This document shows positions 42,715-53,480 of a DNA stretch of 64,000 nt, one piece after another (position 1 is the first letter of the stretch; the number at the start of each line of letters is the position of its first letter). Made by a program: the position numbers and the translations under genes. Origin of the DNA: Bactericera cockerelli (Eukaryota; Arthropoda; Insecta; Hemiptera; Triozidae); assembly GCA_024516035.1 (NCBI GenBank), contig CM044964.1:15918795-15982794 (forward strand), given 5' to 3'. The notes below the pieces were generated by a model, which made no database searches, had not been told where the DNA came from, and saw nothing but the letters and a program-made list of their open reading frames with translations.

Positions 42715-42805
42715 ACTCGACCCAGCTACCCACAGGAACTTATACAGCTTTAGTTGGGCCGGGAACAGCCAGAATCACGGGGGTCCACATTTTGGTCACC
42801 CCTGC
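42715..42805 (-). repeat. 5S-SINE (D) fragment, diverged
   Basis: CAGCTACCCACAGGAACTTA, GTTGGGCCGGGAACAGCCAG and TTTTGGTCACCC match the complement of the D body and the end of its 5S part. Confidence 0.5.
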
Positions 42806-43099
42806 AAATTAGAGGCATTTAATTTAATGCTTTAAACTACAGGAGTCTCATTTTGTTACAGCAGTAGAGAGTACCTTTTTATATGTATACACAAAATTAA
42901 GATCCACCCTTTAGTCTTCCTAATGTCCTCATGAAGGTACAGAAAATGTGGACCGATCGGGGTCCCTTGATGCTGTTGAGAAGGCGTGTGAGTTAACCTC
43001 CATGCTATACACTTCCGCAAACTACACCGGGGGTGAAGGTCATCCTTCATCCTTAAGATATGTATGTAGTCATTATTATAAAATCATATTCATACATAT

Positions 43100-43210
43100 A
43101 TGGATAGATCGAAGGAGAGAGAGACTTAGAATGTGTGTGTCTCATACATAAAGAGAGAGAGAAGGAGAGTGTGTGTGTGTTGTGTGTGTGGAGAGAGAGA
43201 GAGAGATCTG
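43100..43210. repeat. (GA)n and (GT)n microsatellites
   Basis: GAGAGAGAGA, GTGTGTGTGT and GAGAGAGAGAGA in succession. Confidence 0.85.
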
Positions 43211-43410
43211 CAAGAGAGATATTTGCACACAATTATACTTAATAACCATTTCACCCGAGGGTATAAAGTTGATGAACTAGTTTAAAGTCAAGGTGAGTCC
43301 TCCATCCATTCAGGTTCCAGCAGGAGGAAGAGGGAGAGAAGACCTTAAACTTCGAGATGGAATGAGGGAGTAAGAAATACTGGGTGGTGATGGTGTGAGG
43401 CTAGAGTGAA

Positions 43411-43443
43411 GTAGAGATGGGTACGAGTAATTACTTTACTCAT
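43411..43443. mobile_element. hAT-like element end, split by a LINE tail
   Basis: TAGAGATGGGTACGAGTAAT followed by TACTTTACTC resembles hAT terminal repeats of the type CAGAGGTGGGNAAAGTACTC. Related words (GAGAGTAATTAGTATG, AGAGTAATCAATAAC, TACTCGTATTCG, AAATACTCGGTAC) continue after 43625 to about 43950, so a LINE E tail has probably split one old element. Confidence 0.4.
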
Positions 43444-43445
43444 AA

Positions 43446-43625
43446 GGGTTGGGTGGAAGAGATTGCCAAAGCCCAATAACCCCGCCCTTTAGTTAGGACA
43501 TAGATTAATTTATTTTTTCTTCATATTTTTTTTACTTCTCCTTAAATTGTATATTAATTCGTAATTATCTGTATTGTATATATGTCCAATTGTCCATATT
43601 AATAAAGTGTTAAATAATAATAATA
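43446..43625 (+). mobile_element. LINE 3' tail, family E, sense orientation
   Basis: GGGTTGGGTGGAAGAGATTG, CCAAAGCCCAATAACCCCGC, CCTTTAGTTAGGACATAG, then an AT-rich stretch and AATATTAATAAAGTGTTAAA with a (TAA)n end. This copy shows the sense orientation: stem-loop, polyadenylation-like signal, tandem tail. Confidence 0.7.
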
Positions 43626-43958
43626 AAGTACCGGTTCTTGAGAGTAATTAGTATGTACCGATTCTTATTATAGAGTAATCAATAACATGAAAAAAGTAAA
43701 TGTATTCGAAAGCTTTGTTTTGCGTACTTCGTATTATAATGTTACAATGGTACAAGAACCGAGTATTTTACTCGTATTCGTTAGATACCTAGGTAGTAAC
43801 TGAGTACTGGCTTGTGCTCGTGTTGACTCAGCTAACTTCGAATCCATTTACATCCACTCTCAGAACTTTAAAAAACCAAGTAAAAAAGTAATTGGGTAAA
43901 TACTCGGTACTTTTATACATATAATCGATTACTGAGAATACATATAAAATGAGGAAGA
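43626..43958. repeat. hAT-like remnant, inner part
   Basis: Several GAGTAAT / ATTACTC and ACTCGTA words as expected for subterminal repeats of the element whose end is at 43411. No coding part is visible. Confidence 0.3.
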
Positions 43959-44164
43959 TTGCAATTGATGTTGTTGAGTGTAAAGTGGAATAAGGTGTTT
44001 TCATCAGTCTTAGCGTGTGTGAAGACTCAGGAGCAATATTCGATCATGAGAGCAACATCGCTTAGGCTCAGAGGATCACGAAAGAGAGTGATGGCCCTTC
44101 CTTATGAAGATGATGCGGGAATGTCCGTGTTTTTTGTTGTTGAATTTTTTATGTGCTATTCATA

Positions 44165-44316
44165 TATAAAAAAGTTATCATATTTGATTTGATCACTTTC
44201 GTGATGTCACAACTACTCAAACTCGCTCTACCAAATTTACGCTGAAACCGGGACTTGAACCACCGACCTCCAGGCTAAAAGTCCGCCGCTTTATCGATCA
44301 AGCTACTGAGATCGGT
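44165..44316 (-). repeat. SINE A, nearly full length
   Basis: Complement: GTTATCATATTTGATTTGAT, CACTTTCGTGATGTCACAAC, GGGACTTGAACCACCGACC, TTTATCGATCAAGCTACTGA. Confidence 0.9.
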
Positions 44317-44542
44317 TATAAAGAAAATATACTTTATTGTAATCACTAAGAAGGAAGAATAAGAATAGATGTACTAGGTATTATATTAAGAAGCAAAAGG
44401 AATTCTTGTACAATAGTTATGGATTGCGGTTAAAATCTAAAGTATAACCTAGGAAATTAAGTAGATTCCAAATTTCAAAAGGGATAAAGGTCCTCTCTCC
44501 TCTCTCTCTCTCTGTCAAAAAAGAAGAAACGGTTAAGTAAAG

Positions 44543-45010
44543 TACCAAACATAAAGTGAGTAGCAAGCATGATATTATTCTGACAGTAATGAATAACAGA
44601 GATGAACAATTTACAGGGTGTACCAAACATAAAGTGAGACGCAAACATTATATTATTCTGACAGTAATGAATACCAAAGACGAAAAATTTACAGGGTGTA
44701 CCAAACATAAAGTGAGTAGTAAACATTATATTATTCTGAGAGTAATGAATAACAGAGACGAACAATTTACAGGGTGTACCAAACATAAAGTGAGTAGCAA
44801 ACATTATATTATTCTGACAGTAATGAATAACAGAGGCGAAAAAATTACAGGGTGTACCAAACATTAAGTGAGTAGCAAATAGTATATTATTCTGACAGTA
44901 ATGAATAACAGAGATGAAAATTTACTGGTGTACAACATAAGTGAGTAGCAAAATAATATTATTCTGACAGTAATGAATACATAAGGCGAATAAATTAAGT
45001 AGCAAACATA
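44543..45010. repeat. 78-bp tandem repeat, about 6 copies
   Basis: TACCAAACATAAAGTGAG starts at 44543, 44621, 44699 and so on every 78 bp. Each unit has TATTATTCTGACAGTAATGA and ATTTACAGGGTG. The last two units are shortened and eroded. The unit is 26 codons, so long periodic frames exist on both strands (103 and 129 residues), but with no coding context. Confidence 0.95.
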
Positions 45011-45179
45011 ATATTTATCCCACGTAATAATAGGCTTTAATTTTACAGGGTGAGAGATAAATTTTGAACTATGAAATGCTTTCAACTTTTCTCAATAACC
45101 GTAGAATATCAAATTTTGAATGACATACTTTATCGATAACGGATCTATAACCAGTGTGGTTTCAAGTCTCGGTTATCTG

Positions 45180-45262
45180 GGCAGACATGGTCGTTCAAAG
45201 CGAGGTTAGTAAAGAGTTAGGTTGTTATATCACGAAAGTGATTAACACAAATAATGATAACT
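45180..45262 (+). repeat. SINE A tail fragment
   Basis: GCGAGGTTAGTAAAGAGTTA, GGTTGTTATATCACGAAAGT and GATTAACACAAATAATGATA. The head is replaced by unrelated sequence. Confidence 0.65.
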
Positions 45263-45349
45263 TACCCTTCACTACAGGCTGGTCGTCGGATAGAGTGAGA
45301 CTTTATGCCTACCCTGTAAAGAAGAATATAGGAAAAATAGGAGAAGGTG

Positions 45350-45640
45350 AATGAAAAAGAGAATGAGAGAGAGAGAAAGAGAAAGAGAGATAGAGAGAGA
45401 GATATAGAGAGAGAGCGATAGAGAGAGAGAGAAAGCGAGTAGAGAGAGAGAGAGAAAGAAGTAGAGAGAGAGGAGATAGATACAGAGAGAGAGAGACAGA
45501 GAAGAGAGAGAGAAAGAGAGGGTAATGAATGTTTATGCTGACGCAACACACTCGTGTATGCTGATTATGCTGATGTAAAATAAACAAGAGAGAGAGAAAG
45601 GGAGGGAGAGAGAGATTAATTGAAGGTAGGAATTAAAGAA
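45350..45640. repeat. (GA)n-rich block
   Basis: GAGAGAGAGAAAGAG, GATAGAGAGAGAG and related. Minus-strand frames are Ser/Leu-rich artefacts. Confidence 0.92.
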
Positions 45641-45740
45641 AGGGTCAGGTCGACAGGTAGGATGAGATAAAAAAGAGATGGGTATTAAGGAAATAATGAG
45701 GAAGAGGGGAGGTAACACGTTTTTTCTAATGATAAACTAA

Positions 45741-45908
45741 GGCCCGAATTATGAAACAGGATTAGATTAACAAATCCTACAATATCCCTTAATACCCTAA
45801 ATTGTGGGAATTTCAACCAATCACAGCGTATTTATATGAGCTGTTAAGTGATAGTGGCTTGGATAAATAAAACCTATAGATATTTAATCCTGTTTCAAAA
45901 TTCGGCTC
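45741..45908. mobile_element. PIF/Harbinger-like MITE, 168 bp
   Basis: GGCCCGAATTATGAAACAGG at the left and CCTGTTTCAAAATTCGGCTC at the right are inverted with two mismatches. A TAA trinucleotide lies on both sides (45738 and 45909), the target duplication expected of PIF/Harbinger. CCAATCACAGCG lies inside. This is the best of five copies in the window. Confidence 0.82.
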
Positions 45909-46499
45909 TAAAAGAGGTAAAGATTAAATTGAGATAGATAAAGAACAAGATCAGTGTTATACAAGTTGAACACAAAAGCTTTTTTTCCTCCTTCTTTTTT
46001 GAGATGATGTTATAGTGACAGAAAGTTGCGCAAAAAATGTTTAAAAAAGTTCAAAAAAAAGAAAATGAATTTTAATAACTAACTTTCAAAATATTGTAAC
46101 GAGGAAAAGGATTAGCATATGTAATAATGCTCGGTAAACTTGTGTATATTTGCGGGTTTAGCCCTATTTACATTTGCATATTCAAGAAACACATCAAATT
46201 GTTTCAAACAAAGGTACAAAAATACCATAAAAACTTAAAGCTAGCTGAAAAAATATGGGTGATACAGATACATAGAGTACATAGGATTAGAAAAATATGT
46301 ATGAATAATATATGGTTAAATTGTGAAACGTGGCGCTGTGAGATCTAAAAGTGTTATTATTACTGTACCTCTCTCTTCTATTTCTCTTTGTATCCCTCCT
46401 TCTCCTCCTCATCTTCCTCCTCTCCTAAGTCTCACTTTTCATATCTCCCATTTTTCTTTTTTTTTTATTCTTATTTTACTTCCGAGAATACCTAATATT
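45909..46499. other. Spacer without recognised features
   Basis: AT-rich with a CT-rich part at 46365-46440. No gene seen. Confidence 0.4.
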
Positions 46500-46557
46500 A
46501 GACGTCGCAGTGATATGACGATGCAGTTGAAAGTGACGTTAAACCCAAATTAAAAAA
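46500..46557 (+). repeat. 5S-SINE (D) tail fragment
   Basis: GTGATATGACGATGCAGTTG and AAAGTGACGTTAAACCC followed by AAATTAAAAAAAAT, the 3' end and poly(A) of D. Confidence 0.75.
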
Positions 46558-46811
46558 AATATAGAGTTAGTTTTTTTAAGCGAAATAATAGTAAAAATAA
46601 TAATAAGATTATAATTAGACAACTATTTTTATTGGAAAATTGTTTACACTCTATGTATTTATTTTTCGTTCCAAAATCAGAAGCAATACATGAATGCGAT
46701 GGATCTCATTGTTTCAATTTTCATTGGTTCAATTTTCATGAAGAATTGCGTCAGGTATCTTCCAAAATCGTCTAAATGTCACATTTTTCATGTTTTTCTA
46801 AGGTTTTTCTT

Positions 46812-48140
46812 TTTAATTTTCAATGGGGGACTGATTTGTTGGTCCCCCTCGGCCTCCTCATCTCCCCTTATAGCCGATCCCTTTCCTCCACTAGTTTTCT
46901 CCTACTTGTAATTTTGGTTTATTTGTTTGTTTTCCTGATGTGTTGCTGCTGTGTCTTGATGTGTTGCTGTTGATACTTTTAATTTTGGGTGGGGGGTTTA
47001 TTTGGTGGTCCCCCCTCGGCCTCCTCATCTCCCCTTATAGCCGATCCCTTTCCTCCATTAGTTTTCTTCTACTTGTAATTTTGGTTTTTTTGTTTGTTTT
47101 CTCGATGTGTTGCTGCTGTGTCTTGATGTGTTGCTGTTGATACTTTTAATTTTGGGTGGGGGGTTTATTTGGTGGTCCCCCCTCGGCCTCCTCATCTCCC
47201 CTTATAGCCGATCCCTTTCCTCCATTAGTTTTCTTCTACTTGTAATTTTGGTTTTTTGTTTGTTTCTCGATGTGTTGCTGCTGTGTCTTGATGTGTTGCT
47301 GTTGATACTTTTAATTTTGGGTGGGGGTTTATTTGTGGTCCCCCCTCGGCCTCCTCATCTCCCCTTATAGCCGATCCCTTTCCTCCATTAGTTTTCTTAT
47401 ACTTGTAATTTTGTTTGTTTCTTGAGGTGTTGCTGTTGATACTTTTAATTTTGGGTGGGGGGTTTATTTGGTGGTCCCCCCTCGGCCTCCTCATCTCCCC
47501 TTATAGCCGATCCCTTTCCTCCATTAGTTTTCTTCTACCTGCAATTTTGGTTTATTTGTTTGTTTCTTGATGTGTTGCTGCTGTGTCTTGATGTGATGTT
47601 TTTGATACTTTTAATTTTGGGTGGGGGGTTTATTCAGTGGTCCCCCGTCGGCCTCCTCATCTCCCCTTATAGCCGATCCCTTTCCTCCATTAGTTTTCTT
47701 ATACTTGTAATTTTGTTTGTTTCTTGAGGTGTTGCTGTTGATACTTTTAATTTTGGGTGGGGGGTTTATTTGGTGGTCCCCCCTCGGCCTCCTCATCTCC
47801 CCTTATAGCCGATCCCTTTCCTCCATTAGTTTTCTTCTACTTGCAATTTTGGTTTATTTGTTTGTTTCTTGATGTGTTGCTGTTGTGTCTTGATGTGTTG
47901 CTGTTGATACTTTTAATTTTGGGTGGGGGGTTTATTTGGTGGTCCCCCCTCGGCCTCCTCATCTCCCCTTATAGCCGATCCCTTTCCTCCATTAGTTTTC
48001 TTATACTTGTAATTTTGTTTTTTTCTTGAGGTGTTGCTGTTGATACTTTTAATTTTGGGTGGGGGGTTTATTTGGTGGTCCCCCCTCGGCCTCCTCATCT
48101 CCCCTTATAGCCGATCCCTTACCTCCACTAGTTTTCTTTT
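46812..48140. repeat. Nine-copy minisatellite with alternating unit length
   Basis: The core CGGCCTCCTCATCTCCCC plus TTATAGCCGATCCCTT begins at about 46850, 47017, 47184, 47347, 47483, 47649, 47785, 47951 and 48087. The intervals are 167, 167, 163, 136, 166, 136, 166 and 136 bp. Short units lack the GCTGCTGTGTCTTGATGTGT segment. Each unit also has GGGTGGGGGG and CCCCCC about 13 bases apart, able to fold back. Open frames through it are repeat-driven. Confidence 0.95.
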
Positions 48141-48337
48141 CTCATTTTCTTACACCAATCTGTATTTGTACAATGTTCCTTATCCTTCTTTGGTATTTCC
48201 TAATGTACTCCGAAGTGAACAGCCAAATGAACGCATCTGTAAAATGATTGAATCCAATGAATGTATTTTTTTGTTTAGGTTGCAGATACATGACCCTAGT
48301 TACCCATTTACCTAATCTAAAGATTTGAACAATATCA

Positions 48338-48495
48338 ACATAATAATAATAATAACATTTTTTAGTGGAAGGTAACCACCAGACTAGGTTAATGCTCAAA
48401 GCCTTTTCTACGACCTAACCCTCAGTCTTATTATTATGTGGTCACAAACTCAAATTAATAAGGAAAAATGCATGCATCGGGTGAGATTTGATTAT
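48338..48495 (-). repeat. SINE C, head truncated
   Basis: Complement: ATAATAATAATAACATTTTT, GGAAGGTAACCACCAGACTA, AATGCTCAAAGCCTT stem-loop, TATTATTATGTGGTCACAAA and ATGCATGCATCGGGTGAGAT. It stops before the B box. Confidence 0.8.
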
Positions 48496-49138
48496 TGACC
48501 ACCACTTTGAAAACCTCGACTATAGTTTGAAAACCTTGTGTTTCATTGGATACTTATTTGGCAGGGTTCATTTGAAACCATAACGTCCACAGGAAAGTGC
48601 TCCGAAAATTCATTTCAGCTAGGGTTCGAACCTGGTTGGTGGTCCGATCACGAACTTTATTACAAATATAGGAGAGACAAGTGAGCTTACAAGTATCTAT
48701 CACTTACCTGATTTATTTTACAAAATTTCCGTATTTTTGCGCATTCTGAAGTGGACCAGATGGACGTCACATCTTACGGGAATTTTGGATGTTGCGGAAA
48801 ATTTCGATAACAGGAATTTGATTTGAAATTTGGATCTGTTCATGTGATTTTTTAAAATGACATTTTAGATAATTTCAAGATATTATTCGTTAGTATACTG
48901 GCCAATATGTATGCTATATTTAGCATGTGTCTCGTATTATTGGTTTGAAAAATGTGTGTATTAATCTTGAAATTTCAAATTGAAACCATGCCTTCATGTA
49001 CCATTCAAAGTAAGTATTATGCGTTCCTTACGTATGGCACTATTAGCTGAAAGCTGAAACAAAGCACTTTGCTACTTCAACATTATTTGATAGAAAGTCA
49101 GGGTTACTACTCAAAAGATTATTTTTCGACTTTCCTTC
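48496..49138. other. Spacer with a tRNA-like scrap
   Basis: GCTAGGGTTCGAACCTGGTT at about 48619 looks like a B-box region on the minus strand. The remainder has no recognised feature. Confidence 0.4.
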
Positions 49139-49365
49139 ACTGAGAAAAAAATCATCCTTGTTAGCTAGTAAGTTATCCTAACGAGGATGGAATCGGGATT
49201 ACTTTAAGAAAAGATTATTTGTCCTTGCACACTAAGACAAGGATACAAGTTACATTGTTACATTGTAATAATGAAGTGAGTAATATACTAATTTAAGTAT
49301 CTATCATCCTTAAATTTTAACATTTTTTCAAGGATGAATGTCCAGGATAATATTTTTTTCTCAGT
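49139..49365. mobile_element. 227-bp MITE, superfamily unresolved
   Basis: ACTGAGAAAAAAATCATCC at the left and GGATAATATTTTTTTCTCAGT at the right are inverted repeats. The inside has further complementary words (AAGGATGATAGAT-type versus CATCCTT), so the whole could fold. No duplication of flanking bases is evident. Confidence 0.65.
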
Positions 49366-49379
49366 ATTATCCAAAAAGT

Positions 49380-49715
49380 TCAAGATATCAAAAGAATTTC
49401 CGTTCCCTTTCCGACTTATAATTATCCAGGTTCTACTGTATTTGAAAAAATCCGAATATTATGACCAAAAAGTGAAACTTACCAATTCAGATTTTTTCGT
49501 AGAATTACGAATGTAGGAAATACAGTAGATCAACTTCATCATGAAACAAAAGTGAAGAGAATCAGTTAAGAAATTTTGGAGATACTTGTATATGTATATG
49601 ACTGTAATTCATTAAGTAAAAATATCTCAGAAATAAGTGAATGGAAGGTCGATTAAAATTTATTACCAAGTGCAAAAGTGAACCATTTATGAGTAAGTAT
49701 TGTGTCCATAATGGT
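49380..49715 (+). repeat. Dispersed repeat G, copy 3
   Basis: AAAAAATCCGAATATTATGACC, CAATTCAGATTTTTTCGTAG, AGAATCAGTTAAGAAATTTT and AAGTATTGTGTCCATAATGG match copy 1 in order. Confidence 0.5.
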
Positions 49716-49734
49716 CAGTGTATTTTTCTATTTT

Positions 49735-50465
49735 CTTCTCTCCCCTCCCTCTCATTTTTTCCCTTTTCCTTCTCTTTCCTCTCCCCTTGTTGATCAAAAG
49801 CTTCAATTTATCACTCTCACCGTTTCCCAGTGTCTATATCTTTCTCTGGCCCTACTCTATACATCCCCTTATAACCCTTTATCTCCCTCCTCACTTCCTT
49901 CCCTGTGTTATCTATTTTTCTCCTCTTTCTTTTCTCATCTTTCTCCCCACCTTTTCTGCTTCCCATATTTTTCTCTCTAATGCTTCTTTATATCTTCCTC
50001 CCCCTCTTGCTAGCTTGCTACCCTTTTTTCTGTTCGTCCATCCTTCTCTATATTTTATATTTCTCGGTACTTCCTTTTTCGCTCTTCTGTTTCTCTACAC
50101 ATTTTTCTACCTCCCATTTTTCTCTATCTCTTTTTTCTCACCCCATCCTAACCGGCCCTCTCTTTTATATCTATACCTCTTTCTCCCCCTTTTCTCTTTC
50201 GCCCTCTCTCTCTCTCTCCCTTTTCTCTTTCGCCCTCTCTCTCTCTCACTCACTCGCTCTATCGCTCTCTTTCTTTTTCTCTCTCTCTATCTATCTCTTT
50301 CTCTCCCTCTCTCTCTGTATCTCTCTCTTAATATCTCTCTCTCTTTTTCATCTTTTTTTCACTCACTCTCTTTCTCCCTCTCTCTCTCTCTCTCTTTCGC
50401 CCCCTCCCGTCCTCTCTTTCTCTCTCTCCCTCTCTCTCTCTTTCTCTCTCTCTCTCTCGTTAATT
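49735..50465. repeat. (CT)n-rich block, about 0.7 kb
   Basis: Polypyrimidine block that becomes almost pure (CT)n after 50200. CCCTTTTCTCTTTCGCCC is duplicated at about 50186 and 50217. It leaves frames of up to 249 residues open, all Ser/Leu/Phe simple sequence. Confidence 0.95.
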
Positions 50466-51131
50466 AAAACTCCTAGCAAGATGTGCAGCGGGAGAAAAAA
50501 TGAGAGCATACAACTATTATAAAATATTATTATTAAATTGAATTCATTTGTGTTACACAAGTGACTGCACATTCTCTCACAATCATATTCTCACACTCAC
50601 GTGCTGCTACATACATAGATAAGTATATAAGCTTTATGTAACTACAAATCTAGGTATTTAATATGCTGGTACTAGTCCCGTACTGGTGCGTCGCGTCGTT
50701 ACTGCATAAGTCATTCGCATGTGGCTGAAAAATTGTATTGGGCTTTTTTACCATTTAGAAGACCTTTCAGAAATTGTATCGGTATTTGAGTGCTAGCATG
50801 ATCTCCAGAAAACTGCTATTTTGGTACAAATATTTTGTTCATTCAGCTATTTGGTTATCAAAAATAAATAATATTAATAATAATCGATAGACTAGAACTA
50901 GATTCATACAATATCCCTCTTTCCTAATATTTCTTTGATTTCTCTTCATATTTATTATCTTCTATTATTATTGTATTTTTTCTTATTTTGTAAATTATTT
51001 TATTATGTTGATTTTTTTTTATTTATTTTTAATTTTCTCATTTATTTTGTGAACCGTTCTCATTATTTTTTGTTCCACCAATATTTTTTCCTTTATTCAT
51101 TCTGGTTTTCTTTTTGTTTTGCATTTTCAGC
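50466..51131. other. AT-rich spacer upstream of the host exon
   Basis: No element recognised. It ends with a pyrimidine-rich stretch and TTTTGCATTTTCAG at 51118-51131, a good splice-acceptor match. Confidence 0.4.
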
Positions 51132-51570
51132 TTCCTATAGAGTTCGTTGCAGCTGTGTTGGTGTCGACCAGGATCTCTGTACCTTGCGAACCCGCCCCTG
51201 AAACACGAAGTGATAAACGAATTGCATAAAACAGACAAACTAATTGCCTTTTTGAAATAAACGCAAGTGTTTAAAGGAAAATTAAAAAGTCTCCTCTTAA
51301 ATATAACTGACATAAGAATTAATAAATAAATAACTTGTGTCATACAAAGATTGAACAAAAAACATTGCTCTTTGAAACATTACATTGTAAAACATAGAGA
51401 TTAAAATAAAATAATAATCAATCCTGTTCAACATGTAACCAAACATTGTCAATACATTTACCAACCACTTTTTCATAAAAAAAAGTATCGATAAAAGCTT
51501 AATTTCGACATCGTTAACCTTTTTGTAAGTAATACATTGTAATGTTAGTTGTGTTTTTCGACACCTAACC
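51132..51570 (+). other. Possible 5' UTR before the host exon
   Basis: If the acceptor ending at 51131 is used, this segment would be 5' UTR continuous with the coding exon. The first 70 bases are GC-richer (GCAGCTGTGTTGGTGTCGAC, GCGAACCCGCCCC), the remainder AT-rich. Another AG closer to the ATG (TGTTAG at about 51548) could be the acceptor instead. Confidence 0.25.
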
Positions 51571-52061
51571 ATGAACGCGGATCTGTATACTCACCGTAAC
51601 TCGGCCCCGGCCATTACTATCACTTCGGCCACGGCCCAACAGCTCTCGGCCATTTCCGTCGACAACAATAACACGAAGAGACCCGACCCGCCCCGAAAGA
51701 AATGGAGCACGACGACTATCCCCGTCCTGTCGAGTTTGGACGAAAGTTTAATTCTGGGACACCACGCAACGTTCGGCACCTATCGGCAAAGTTTCGACCT
51801 CTCAGGCTACATGGACGAGAACCGAAGCCTGAATACCTCGGAGTCGAACCTCAGCGAGACCACAAACTCCACCTCCTCCATCACGGGAGAATACGAGAAG
51901 TACAAGAACAGTCGGCGCAAGTCGTGGCATGTCGGGAAACGTCGGAAAAGTGTCATGGGCGTGTCGCATGTGGCGACGATTTCACCACCTAGCGGATTTG
52001 ACAGGAAGCACGGCAAGCGTGGATCATGGTGGAGTCTGCTGGTACCGGAGAGCTGGCCAAG
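51571..52061 (+). CDS. Host gene, first coding exon, product unknown
   Basis: I do not recognise this gene. The exon encodes about 163 residues plus two bases, starting at ATG 51571 and leaving at CCAAG|GTAACA (52061/52062), phase 2. It is far richer in G+C and CpG than its AT-rich surroundings, which supports real coding. The protein is hydrophilic and Ser/Thr/Asn-rich (SAPAITITSATAQQLS, SLNTSESNLSETTNSTSS), without a signal peptide or membrane segment. Two basic RRKS motifs (NSRRKSWHV and GKRRKSVMG) look like PKA-type phosphosites. It closes with KHGKRGSWWSLLVPESWP. Such disordered N-termini often precede membrane or signalling domains; the following exons lie outside the window. If unspliced, a stop follows at 52063-52065. 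Confidence 0.7.
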
Positions 52062-52860
52062 GTAACACCCTGTATATTGCTTGCGATCTGGGCTGATTTG
52101 GTGGCGGGTATCCTCTTTACGCAATAGTCTGTGGTATTCTGCAATCTGATAATGAATTATTGTTTATCAATAAAATTGATACTCTTGTAACATGAGATGT
52201 ACTAAATTAAAAAGTTAATCTTTGTCCTTGAGCATCGAATATCGATAAATGATAAAAATATGGATGTCCCAGAATTCATTGATATTCTACTTACAGGCTA
52301 TTGTACAAAAATGTTAGGGTTATCCCAATTATTAAAAATATTTCTTTTTCTTTTTAAATTTATTCATTACTTGTACTTTGGAAATGTTTTTTTTTATAGG
52401 TATAATTAAAAATAAATGTTTTTCTAAAATTTCATAGAAATTAAAATGTCAATGGTTGATGAAAAAACAAAAACTATAGGTAACTGACTGCTAATGATTT
52501 CGAGAGGCTTCGACCCGCCTGCCATACCATGTCTCATCTTTCACAGTTCCAGCAAACATGCTTCATCCCTCACTGTTGACATCTTGCACAGTAGCATCCT
52601 TCTCTGAGAAAACTGTTGACATTTTGGATCTGTCAGCGTTTTAATTTTATTTTCATCTTGAAAACAAAAGAACAATAATCTTCACATTTTGTTCTGGGTG
52701 ACTAACAAGATAAGGGCGGAAAGTTGTCTTTCCTTCTCCTTCCTGCACTGTGATCTCTCCTCTCTCCATTCCCTTTGACTTTAATTTATTTTCTTTTTAT
52801 CTGGTTTTACTACTTTCGAGTCTCTAAAAGATAGATAACCAAATTTTTGCAAATTATTAT

Positions 52861-52864
<4 letters not shown>
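52062..52864 (+). other. Presumed intron after the host exon
   Basis: AT-rich with no coding-like segment. No element recognised. Confidence 0.4.

Positions 52865-52897
<33 letters not shown>
52865..52897. repeat. Poly(A) run, 33 bases
   Basis: Uninterrupted A-run after TTATTATTATT. It may be the tail of a truncated retroposon, but the upstream body is not recognised. Confidence 0.8.
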
Positions 52898-52899
<2 letters not shown>

Positions 52900-52959
52900 A
52901 AAGTGATAACGTTCGCTCATTCATCAAGATTACGATGAGGATCAGGGTATCTGATCTTT

Positions 52960-53061
52960 TAATCTTTAATCCTGGATATGGTTAGTTCTGATTGGTGGAA
53001 AGTCTGACTTATAGCACAGTCCTACTTACCTGTGTTGTGATTTTGGTTTACAATTCGGCCC
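52960..53061. mobile_element. PIF/Harbinger-like MITE, right part
   Basis: TTTAATCCTGGATATGG, TCTGATTGGTGGAAAGTCTG, CTTATAGCACAG and GTTTACAATTCGGCCC match the family. The left terminal repeat is missing. Confidence 0.5.
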
Positions 53062-53229
53062 TGAGAAGCCTTTTTAAGCTTACGCTAAATAGTTATTTTA
53101 ATAATCAAAAATAAATAAATGGAAAATAAATTTTCTTGAAAATGGGAAAAAAAATTTAAAAGTGTGCGAGGAAGTCATTTGCCAGACGGTTTTCACTCTT
53201 GAATGTATACCATGACTTGACATTCCCTT

Positions 53230-53480
53230 AAACATTCTTCTCATCTCTCTACATCCAATTTTTTTCTATCTTGAAGGTTTTTTTATCGTCTTCAATTTTA
53301 GGCTGCTTTCGTCTGCATCTCTTATCCGTCTTATTCTTCCTCTTTTCATTGTTTGTTCATTTAATCGTCTCGTTCTCTCTTTCTTCTCTTCTCGTCTTAT
53401 TTTCCTCGTCTTTTTTAGCATCTCTTTCTTCTTTATATGGTCACCATCTTTATTTTTCACTTATTGGTTTCTTCTAATGT
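53230..53480. repeat. CT-rich tract
   Basis: Pyrimidine-rich with TCGTC and TTCTTC words, less regular than the other CT blocks. Confidence 0.6.

Noticed and set aside
44475..44867. Periodic 129- and 103-residue frames
   Set aside because: They result from a 78-bp tandem repeat whose length is a codon multiple; no start context or other coding evidence.
46690..48315. Chain of 60-94-residue frames on both strands
   Set aside because: All are generated by the 166/136-bp minisatellite; the same peptide recurs with each unit.
49718..50522. Open frames of 249 and 205 residues
   Set aside because: Same cause: polypyrimidine simple sequence lacking stop codons. The hydrophobic look is not a membrane protein signal.
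51702..52124. Alternative frames of 96 (+) and 105 (-) residues across the host exon
   Set aside because: Shadows of the GC-rich exon; the 51571 frame has the ATG context, splice donor and biased composition.
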